In this document: piece after piece, positions 34,850 to 41,783 of the stretch
How the letters are laid out: the number at the start of each line of letters is the position of its first letter
Numbering within the stretch: position 1 is the first letter of the stretch
Source: Alphaproteobacteria bacterium
GTDB lineage: Bacteria > Pseudomonadota > Alphaproteobacteria > JAUHZY01
Direction of reading: 5' to 3'
DNA: 64,000 nucleotides
NCBI GenBank assembly: GCA_030425825.1
Contig: JAUHZY010000001.1
Coordinates: 372,001 to 436,000 of the forward strand
Program-made: the position numbers and the translations under genes
Notes under the pieces: generated by a model
Told to the model about the DNA's origin: nothing
Databases searched by the model: none
What the model saw: only the letters and a program-made list of their open reading frames with translations

Positions 34850-36874
34850 TTACAGTTCTTTTGCTGAAATATAGCGAATCGGCTGTTGTGCATGCTGCAA
34901 GCCTTGTTGGGGATGAATAAAGTTTTCATCCTCGTAGAAAGCTTTGGGTGCTGTAAAAAGATCAAGATTCAGGCGTAATTTTTGTGCCACCACTTTTATC
35001 TCAGCTTGTCCTGGATTTTCTTTTTCCATTAAATGACGCGAATAGATCAGCTGAAAATAATGATTTCTGAAAAGTTTGGTGATGGCGCTTGTCATGGCGT
35101 CACGTTTGTTTCTGCCATCAGAAATCAGTGTCATCCGACGGTACGGATCATCTTCATCAACAGTTATATTGTTAAAGCGAATCAATGTTCGCCATGCTTT
35201 ATAGCGACCTAAAGCAATCTCTTTGTGAATGATTTTAAGGTCTGGGATGAATTCTTTTATCTTTTGAAAATAGTATTCAGGCTTGTGGTAATGAAGGCCA
35301 TAAATATGCCTTTGTGCTTCTAGGTAGTCCGCTTTCAAAACGTCTTTTGAATCAATCATAAGGCCTTCAAGATAAGCCTCTATGAAAAGGTAGTTCGCTG
35401 CAACACGTGCTTTAGCCTTGTCTTCTAAGATAGGCGCGATAGGTGCTGAAAAATCACCGTTTGGTGTGCTTAATGTTAACTGTGCCAGGTGGCCACTTTT
35501 GCCTTTATGTTTAGGGTAGTGGAATTGCCAAGAAGGGTTTTTTGCCTTGATATGTCGCATTAATGGTAGGGCTTTTTCAGGTCTAAAGCGTAAGTGATGA
35601 AGAGCCATACTTTTCCACTGCATCCAAAGAAATGGTTCTGCTTCTTTAAGATGAAATAATAAATTATACATTTCACGATTAGATCGCTTGGGGATTTTGT
35701 ATTGTTTGAATAACGGGCGCTTCAAGCTTTTGCGAATGGCTTTTAAGACATATTTCATTTGTTCGGGTGCCAGACGGTACGGCCAGTTAGAGAGGTGAGG
35801 CTGTTCAACCTCTAGTTTTCGCTTATTAGCATGCTGTGCAATCTTTTTCAGGTTATCACGTGCGTAAAGAAGCGGTTGACCATCTAAATAATGTGTTAGG
35901 TTATAGTGGCTATGAAAGTCAGGATAACGTCTTAGCGGTGATGTGAAATGCATATAGCCATGAATGCCAAGTCCATGATGAAATTTCAAGTCTGGACTGT
36001 ATGCACCACGATCTTCAATGTCACCAACAAGATCTTTAATCTCTTGTATTGTTACTGGACGATTCAGAATAGAGCTGACTTCTCGGTTGATGCGGTTTAG
36101 TGTTTGCTTGCTATCACGAATCAATGAATGGTTACGATAAATAATAGGAATCCCTTTTTCATGCGCAAATTGTGCGACTTGCGCATTGGCAAGCACCATA
36201 AACTCTTGCACAATAAAATGCGTTTTTTGAGAAGATTCGCCATTGTACCCTGCGCGATCTTCAGGAGACCATGCTTCTTGGTCTGGCTTTGATCTTTGGT
36301 CATATAGGCGTTTTGCAATGACATGCCATTGGTCAATATCATACCCATCGCCTTTCGTATTTTCTGGTGTGAGGTGCCCATGATAAAGGCTTAATACATT
36401 TTCGAGATAGCTTTTATAGAGGTCACAATGTGCAGAGCTTATATCTAGATTTTTGTTAAGTGTAATGGTTGCTGTGATTGTAGGGCGCTTTTCACCTTCA
36501 TTCAGCGAGAAAAGGTTTTCAGATAACGCAGCGGGAATCATTGGGTTAAGAGGCTTGCTGTCTACATATTCTGTAAATCCACGCTCTAACGCTTCTATAT
36601 CAATAGGAGATTTAAGAGGAATCCAAGAGGCAATATCTGTGATTGTTATATCAATCAAGTAACCTCCGTCTTTTGAGCGCCTGACCCAAATAGCATCATC
36701 GCGATCCGGCGTCACCGTGTTTTCGATAAAATCCTTATCATCAATAGCAATACCATGAACTAATATCCTTTCTTTAAATGTGTCTTCAGAGAAAGAAATA
36801 GAGCGCGCTTGAGCCATTGCAGCAGGGGAAAAAGGCTTTTTTGGCCGTCGAGAAGCTTTTTGCATATCGCTCAT
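34850..36874 (-). CDS. RNB-family exoribonuclease with atypical active site
   Basis: A 674-aa protein with an RNB catalytic domain: VTPDRDDAIWV, GGYLIDITITDIASWIP, GFTEYVDSKPLNPMIPAALSENLFSLNEGEKRPT, HFIVQEFMVLANAQVA, GAYSPDLKFHHGLGIHGYMHFTSPLRRYPDFHSH. The domain hydrolyses RNA 3' to 5'. The canonical acidic block (four Asp in D-x-x-D-A-x-D-x-D-D order) is shortened here to D57-R-D59-D60, so one Asp of the usual set is absent. The N-terminal cold-shock domains of RNase II/R are also missing; instead about 250 C-terminal residues follow. It is either a specialised RNase or a catalytically altered RNB protein. Confidence 0.82.
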   Translation of the reverse strand: MSDMQKASRRPKKPFSPAAMAQARSISFSEDTFKERILVHGIAIDDKDFIENTVTPDRDDAIWVRRSKDGGYLIDITITDIASWIPLKSPIDIEALERGFTEYVDSKPLNPMIPAALSENLFSLNEGEKRPTITATITLNKNLDISSAHCDLYKSYLENVLSLYHGHLTPENTKGDGYDIDQWHVIAKRLYDQRSKPDQEAWSPEDRAGYNGESSQKTHFIVQEFMVLANAQVAQFAHEKGIPIIYRNHSLIRDSKQTLNRINREVSSILNRPVTIQEIKDLVGDIEDRGAYSPDLKFHHGLGIHGYMHFTSPLRRYPDFHSHYNLTHYLDGQPLLYARDNLKKIAQHANKRKLEVEQPHLSNWPYRLAPEQMKYVLKAIRKSLKRPLFKQYKIPKRSNREMYNLLFHLKEAEPFLWMQWKSMALHHLRFRPEKALPLMRHIKAKNPSWQFHYPKHKGKSGHLAQLTLSTPNGDFSAPIAPILEDKAKARVAANYLFIEAYLEGLMIDSKDVLKADYLEAQRHIYGLHYHKPEYYFQKIKEFIPDLKIIHKEIALGRYKAWRTLIRFNNITVDEDDPYRRMTLISDGRNKRDAMTSAITKLFRNHYFQLIYSRHLMEKENPGQAEIKVVAQKLRLNLDLFTAPKAFYEDENFIHPQQGLQHAQQPIRYISAKEL

Positions 36875-36935
36875 AAAGGAAATATCCTCCTGAATCTATC
36901 TTATCATAAATGCTGGTACTTTACGTGTGTTACGG

Positions 36936-36964
36936 TTGACATTTTCGTTTCCATAATGTATACT
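36936..36964 (+). promoter_or_regulatory. Near-consensus sigma70 promoter of the 52-aa gene
   Basis: TTGACA (36936-36941), a 17-bp spacer and TATACT (36959-36964) give an almost perfect promoter 31 bp upstream of the small-protein ATG. It is among the strongest sigma70 matches noted in the window. Confidence 0.8.
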
Positions 36965-36995
36965 GTTGCAGGAGAGTAGAAAAACGGAGAATCAA

Positions 36996-37154
36996 ATGGC
37001 AGGCGAACAACCACAAGATATAAACGAGCCAATCGGTTACCTAGGTAAGCTGGATCAAGAAGCAAGTATGGTCCACGAACAGGGTGGCGCTGTTTTTGGT
37101 GTTGATGGTATTTCCCAAGATATCAGAGGCGGATTTGGCTGGAAGAGCCTTTAG
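36996..37154 (+). CDS. 52-aa small protein, probably highly expressed
   Basis: ATG36996 has ACGGAG 6-10 nt upstream and a near-consensus promoter at 36936-36964. The frame opens 10 codons earlier (36966), but that start is inside the promoter leader. The peptide is Gly- and Gln-rich and acidic: it contains NEPIGYLGKLDQEASM and ends GGFGWKSL. It has no TM or signal peptide. The strong promoter and good ribosome site argue that it is real despite the short length. No family is recognised. The next gene is convergent, so it is transcribed alone. Confidence 0.6.
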   Translation: MAGEQPQDINEPIGYLGKLDQEASMVHEQGGAVFGVDGISQDIRGGFGWKSL

Positions 37155-37156
37155 TC

Positions 37157-38557
37157 TTATAGCAAATTAACTGTCAGCAGGACGATTAAGACTGCTGGAA
37201 TCAAGAAGCGAATCGCGAAAATCCATCTATTCCCAATTTTGTTCCGTGACACGGAATTGATATAATCTTTCAAGCCGTGAATATCACTAAACCATCCCAC
37301 AGCAATACATTGCAGCAATCCGATAATCACCATTAAATAGAAAATCACATACTGATCAATAAACTCTAAAAAGCGGAGGCCCGAAGAGGTCGCATAAATC
37401 AGTGAAATCAAAAATCCGACAAGACAAACCACACCAGCAAAGCTTTGTTCGCGGTGATAGCCAAACTTATCTTTAAGTGTTGTTAGAAGAGCTTCTACAA
37501 TCGAGAAAGCACTGTCAATCGCAAGTGCAAAAAGGCTCAAGAAAAAGAAGATAGAGAAGATGTTTGCCCCCATTTGCCCCACACCAGGTAGCAATGTCAT
37601 GGCTTGAGGCAAAACAACAAAGACCAGTCCAGGGCCTGATTGAATTACATGCTCGATCGGCATGCCTGTTTTAAGAGACATATGTCCAAGAATAGTAAAT
37701 ACAACAACCCCTGCAAGCAAGCTGACACCAGAATTTGAAATGGCCGTAATCGCGGCACTGCCAACCAGCCCTTGTGTTTCTTTATTATAGCTGGCAAAGC
37801 TGATCATTACACCCAACCCAATCCCAATAGAAAAGAAGATTTGTGAGGCCGCTGCAAGCCATATATCTGCTTCAAAAAGCAAAGAAAGATTGGGGCTCAT
37901 ATAATAGCGAAGCCCTTCAAAGGCGCCTTCAAGAAATAGGCCACGGAAACCAAGTAACGTCAGCAAAATAATGGGAAGAGGCATTGAAATCATAATAACC
38001 TTTTCAACCGAGCGCACGCCATAACGCACACAAAAGAAAATTGACAGCCAGCACAAAATCAGCGCATACAAAATAGGCATATTCAACAATGTTTCGGATT
38101 GAATGAGGTTTGATGCCTGTAAAAGGTCATTATAAAAGAAAGCCGCTGGATTCTCAGCCCAGGGGAGCGGGGATTGGAAAGAATAAATTAAGAAGAGAAC
38201 AATCCATGCCATGATAACGACATAATAAGATAAAACTAGAATCCCTGCTGTTTGACCTAGAAAGCCGAGCGCAGAGAACTTTTTCTTAATATCTCCAAAG
38301 GCGCCGATCATCCCTTTGGAAGCGCGTTGTCCTAAGCCAAACTCCATGATTAAAAGAGGTAGGCCTAGTGTGAAAAGGGCAATGAAGTAAGGAACGAGGA
38401 AGGCACCGCCACCAAACTTATGTGCCAGATAAGGAAAGCGCCAAACGTTTCCAAGGCCAACGGCAAATCCAATCGCTGCGAAAAGAAATGCAGTGCGGGA
38501 GCGCCAGAAGTTCTTATTTTTTGGCAGATTTTTTGCGGGGCGCTTTTTTGGGCTCAT
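37157..38557 (-). CDS. Sodium-dependent transporter, neurotransmitter:sodium symporter (SNF) family
   Basis: A 466-aa, 11-12 TM protein with the NSS/LeuT signature at TM1: RTAFLFAAIGFAVGLGNVWRFPYLAHKFGG (Na+ and substrate site GLGNVWRFPY), followed by MEFGLGQ. Transporters of this family import amino acids or related amines with Na+. The substrate is unknown. Its start overlaps the upstream methyltransferase by 44 nt in another frame, so the two are expressed together. Confidence 0.92.
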   Translation of the reverse strand: MSPKKRPAKNLPKNKNFWRSRTAFLFAAIGFAVGLGNVWRFPYLAHKFGGGAFLVPYFIALFTLGLPLLIMEFGLGQRASKGMIGAFGDIKKKFSALGFLGQTAGILVLSYYVVIMAWIVLFLIYSFQSPLPWAENPAAFFYNDLLQASNLIQSETLLNMPILYALILCWLSIFFCVRYGVRSVEKVIMISMPLPIILLTLLGFRGLFLEGAFEGLRYYMSPNLSLLFEADIWLAAASQIFFSIGIGLGVMISFASYNKETQGLVGSAAITAISNSGVSLLAGVVVFTILGHMSLKTGMPIEHVIQSGPGLVFVVLPQAMTLLPGVGQMGANIFSIFFFLSLFALAIDSAFSIVEALLTTLKDKFGYHREQSFAGVVCLVGFLISLIYATSSGLRFLEFIDQYVIFYLMVIIGLLQCIAVGWFSDIHGLKDYINSVSRNKIGNRWIFAIRFLIPAVLIVLLTVNLL

Positions 38558-39161
38558 TCGCCTTCATCTCTTTCGTGATTTGGTAAATATAAACATCTCT
38601 TTTTACAATAACATCATCATATGCTGCAACCTCCAAAGGCTCCCAGTCTTTGAATGGGAATGTATTGCTAACAACAAAACTACCTGGTTTTAAGTCTTTT
38701 AATAACTTTTGGCCAACACGTTGGTTTTCCAAGTTATACAAATAACAAAAGGCGACATCATAGCTGCTGAGGTTCAGCTTGAAGTAATTGCTGTAGATAA
38801 TATCAACGTTTTTATATTTAAAAAAATGGCAGCGTATTTTGCTGAATAAAAATGCAATCATCGAGAAATCAACACCTGTTGATTTGCTGTGCGGATATTT
38901 TTTCGCGGCATGAAATGTCAATGTGCCATAACCACAGCCAATATCGATAAAGCGGTAAGGCTTTTTGTTGATATCAGGTACGTGCTTATCTAAAAGATCA
39001 AACATAACTTTGCGGGCATCTTTAGATGTTGGGATAACAGGGGGGCTGTAAAAAATACGTCCAGAAATAATTGCCCAAAACATATAGGCAGAAAAAAGGG
39101 CGACAAAAATGCCCATGACGATAATAAAAAGCAACTGAAAGATAACAATTAAAAAGTCCAT
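38514..39161 (-). CDS. Class I SAM-dependent methyltransferase, membrane-anchored
   Basis: A 215-aa protein. An N-terminal TM (LLFIIVMGIFVALFSAYMFW) is followed by a Rossmann methyltransferase with motif I FIDIGCGYGTLTFHAAKKYP and the post-I acidic GVDFSM. Motif IV is near DVAFCYLYN. The C-terminus is Lys-rich (KKAPRKKSAKK). The substrate is unknown; the anchor suggests a membrane or lipid substrate, or docking to the coupled transporter. It lies upstream of the SNF transporter and overlaps it. Confidence 0.8.
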   Translation of the reverse strand: MDFLIVIFQLLFIIVMGIFVALFSAYMFWAIISGRIFYSPPVIPTSKDARKVMFDLLDKHVPDINKKPYRFIDIGCGYGTLTFHAAKKYPHSKSTGVDFSMIAFLFSKIRCHFFKYKNVDIIYSNYFKLNLSSYDVAFCYLYNLENQRVGQKLLKDLKPGSFVVSNTFPFKDWEPLEVAAYDDVIVKRDVYIYQITKEMKANEPKKAPRKKSAKK

Positions 39162-39409
39162 ACGATTATAATCCCATAAGGAACTCTTTTTTCAAAGCGT
39201 TTATCTCAGAGAACTTTTTTTTGATAATATTTTTCCAGCATTTATGCGACTGCCTGCACATGACAACATATGACGTTAAAGAAAAAGATCAACGTTTTTA
39301 GGGGGCTTTTGTGGCATCTTGACGCCCAAACAAACAAAAAGAGTATAAAATAAGTAAAACAGAAGTTTCTGCTGCCAAAGATGTTGTTCGCGGCAAGTGA
39401 GCGTTTTGT

Positions 39410-39862
39410 TTAGGTTTGTGTCTTCACGCCGCCATAAAGCGTATCACCCATAAGGTATTTCTTTAAATTGTCATTGTCAGAGCTTGTTTCTTCTGCAACC
39501 AGTCTGTTGACAGATTCTGCCCGTACCATGGAGGAAAACTTACCATTTTTTGTTAAAGGAAGGTGGCGGATGTTTTTTAGGCGCATGACTTGGACAATTT
39601 TACTTGGTTTCATCCCTTCTTTCCCTGTGACAGGGTTTTCTTGCATAATTTCTTCAATGGTTGTTTCATCATTAATTTTATAAACGAACATTTGATAAAG
39701 AAGATCTTTGCGCGTGACCAGGCCCACAACTTTTTTGTTTTTTGTCACGGCAATAGCACTGTGACCTTTCCCCAAAAACCAAGGTAGAATTGAGACAACT
39801 TTTGTACCTACCTCGACACAAGAATTATGACAAACAACAGCGTTGGTATTCACTTTTTTCAT
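39410..39862 (-). CDS. Two-CBS-domain protein 1 of the island
   Basis: A 150-aa protein. ATG39862 has AAGGAG 8 nt upstream, so the in-frame ATG at 39892 is not used. Two CBS motifs are visible: VVSILPWFLGKGHSAIAVT..KVVGLVTRKDLL and VQVMRLKNIRHLPLTKNGKFSSMVRAESV. Tandem CBS domains bind adenosyl ligands (AMP, ATP, SAM) and regulate partners. It shares the pattern WF(L/F)..(G/E)..(S/M)AIAV and the domain order with the CBS proteins at 47624 and 48243. It is stand-alone, with no catalytic domain. Confidence 0.85.
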   Translation of the reverse strand: MKKVNTNAVVCHNSCVEVGTKVVSILPWFLGKGHSAIAVTKNKKVVGLVTRKDLLYQMFVYKINDETTIEEIMQENPVTGKEGMKPSKIVQVMRLKNIRHLPLTKNGKFSSMVRAESVNRLVAEETSSDNDNLKKYLMGDTLYGGVKTQT

Positions 39863-39995
39863 GATAGTCTCCTTTTCAGTTCTTAATAACATGTCAGAAA
39901 CAATGAAGTGTCACGCTAACACAGCTTCATTAAAAAGTCAATTATATTAGTGACTTAGTCTATTTCGGTGTATGTTGTCAGCTTTCTGGCATATA

Positions 39996-40024
39996 TTGTG
40001 GTGTTATCAGATCTATGGTATAAT
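39996..40024 (+). promoter_or_regulatory. Extended -10 promoter before the 23-aa peptide
   Basis: TTGTGG (39996-40001), a 17-bp spacer and TATAAT (40019-40024), preceded by TGG to make an extended -10 (TGGTATAAT). It lies about 16 bp before ATG40040 and also drives the 489-aa gene. The same TGnTATAAT form recurs across this island. Confidence 0.6.
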
Positions 40025-40039
40025 TGGAGAACATAAAAA

Positions 40040-40111
40040 ATGTCTGAAATTGAAAAGGTGAAACGTATCCCTTATCAAGAGTCTTTGGACAAAATATGGG
40101 AAAATAAATGA
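40040..40111 (+). CDS. 23-aa leader or duplicated N-terminus of the downstream gene
   Basis: ATG40040 encodes MSEIEKVKRIPYQESLDKIW followed by ENK and a TGA at 40109-40111. The segment PYQESLDKIWEN is clearly homologous to residues 8-19 of the 489-aa protein that starts 63 nt later (PYKQSLETIWEN). It is short and has a weak ribosome site. It is either a remnant of a partial tandem duplication of the gene's start, or a small translated leader. The similarity makes it more than chance. Confidence 0.5.
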   Translation: MSEIEKVKRIPYQESLDKIWENK

Positions 40112-40174
40112 GCCAGGTATTATAATTAGCTTACCATCACAAGGCCGTTAAAAAACACATAAAAGGCACATAAT

Positions 40175-41644
40175 ATGACAGAAGAAATAACAGATCCTTA
40201 TAAACAGTCATTAGAGACAATATGGGAAAACGATGAAGTTAGGTATGCTCAAAACATAGAAAACTGTAGAGATTTTTATGATGCATTAGAAGTCGAAGTA
40301 AAAAGACAGGCTGCTTTGAAAATGCGTAAAGAGCCTGTTACGGACAGTAAATTTCAAGAAATACTCAAAGAGCATGCTGTGCACCTTCCTTTCTTAAATG
40401 ACCCAAAACGTCAAGAAAGCTTCAATGCCATGATTGCTGAAATTGAAGGCGCAGATATTCGCCTCGCAAAAGACGAAGATGCCGCATTAGAGGTATTACA
40501 AGAAGGTGTTTCTCAAATTGACGGTTTTATGGACTATCAAAGCGTTATGAATGTTGATTATGTGCGCCTACATGATGTTTTCTTAGATATTGGCAGAACA
40601 GTTGATGCTGATGGCCTTATGCAGGATAGAAAAGCTTTTGGCGGCCAACCCAAAGATCTTACAAAGCGTGTTGATGAGTGGAAAATTCATGTTGCTGAGA
40701 ATATATTAAAAAAGAATGATCATATGTGGCGAGAAGAAGGTGATAAAGAACCCATCAATCTGACATATGAGAAGTTGCAAGAAATCAAAGAAAAAATGGA
40801 TGCTTATGATCAAGCGCAGGGAAATGAGTTTTCTTCTTTTGAGAAGTTAAACCTAGATATTATGAAGCCCGAATATTTTGAGTATAATATTGATCATATC
40901 AAAGCTGTTTTTCACGACATTGATCAGCGTAACGGCACAAATTTGTTGGAGGCGTCTGGCCTGAAAGATGTAACGATTGAACAATTGCAAGACAATCCAG
41001 CGCTTGCTTTTGAAAAACGTAATGGCTTGTTTGATCTTCACCACAGCATTCATGGTGTGGAATCAGAAAAAGAACATAGAATGATGATGTCGCCAGATAC
41101 AAAATGGTTATACGCATTGGCAGAGCATGCAAAAACGGATCCAGATGCTGAGAAGCTATACAAAGACTTAATGAAGCACGGCGCCAAGCGTGCAGATAAT
41201 GGCATGGGCGAAGGTGTTAAAGGGCTAGGGTCAATGATCTTGCTTTTTGGTGGTGTTGCTAAAATGTTTGGTTCTGCTACATCTCAAAACCAAGAAGAGG
41301 GCGTTGCTTTAGGCGCTGGAATGACGGCGGCTGGAATATTTGGTCTTGTGAAGACGATTCGTGGAAGCCGTAGGATCCAAGAAAAAGACCTTGAAAACAA
41401 AAGAGAGCAGCTAGAACTTCTTCTGCAAGATAGTAATATGCAAGTTTTTTCACATCCTATGATGGAATCTGTACAATATATGGATCGTGCGATTAAAAAA
41501 TATAAAGATCAAATTGGCTATGAAGAAAATTCTAGTGATAATAAAGGCTTTTTAGAAGGGGTCTTTAACAAAAAGAATGAAGATAACTTAGGCGGTCCAG
41601 AAAAGCCTGATGTGATTATTCACAGCCCCAACAACTCTCGTTAA
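40175..41644 (+). CDS. Unknown 489-aa protein with a C-terminal two-TM hairpin
   Basis: A 489-aa, mostly helical acidic protein starting MTEEITDPYKQSLETIWEN. Residues 1-340 are soluble and coiled-coil-like (YEKLQEIKEKMDAYDQ, LYKDLMKHGAKRADNG). Two adjacent hydrophobic segments follow at about residues 350-390 (GLGSMILLFGGVAKMFG and GAGMTAAGIFGLVK), then a charged tail ending VIIHSPNNSR. I recognise no domain. The order, soluble head then hairpin then tail, suggests a membrane-associated or pore-inserting protein. It follows the duplicated 23-aa leader in the CBS/giant island. Confidence 0.55.
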   Translation: MTEEITDPYKQSLETIWENDEVRYAQNIENCRDFYDALEVEVKRQAALKMRKEPVTDSKFQEILKEHAVHLPFLNDPKRQESFNAMIAEIEGADIRLAKDEDAALEVLQEGVSQIDGFMDYQSVMNVDYVRLHDVFLDIGRTVDADGLMQDRKAFGGQPKDLTKRVDEWKIHVAENILKKNDHMWREEGDKEPINLTYEKLQEIKEKMDAYDQAQGNEFSSFEKLNLDIMKPEYFEYNIDHIKAVFHDIDQRNGTNLLEASGLKDVTIEQLQDNPALAFEKRNGLFDLHHSIHGVESEKEHRMMMSPDTKWLYALAEHAKTDPDAEKLYKDLMKHGAKRADNGMGEGVKGLGSMILLFGGVAKMFGSATSQNQEEGVALGAGMTAAGIFGLVKTIRGSRRIQEKDLENKREQLELLLQDSNMQVFSHPMMESVQYMDRAIKKYKDQIGYEENSSDNKGFLEGVFNKKNEDNLGGPEKPDVIIHSPNNSR

Positions 41645-41783
41645 TGACGGTTTGTCACTTATTATACCATCATCGCTCAATCCGTTTCGTGCGGCATACA
41701 GAATCCTGTAAAGACAGAAGCCGTCATTATGAAAGTGTGATGTATGATATTTTGGTCGGTTGTATATAAAGCGGCCGTATGTT

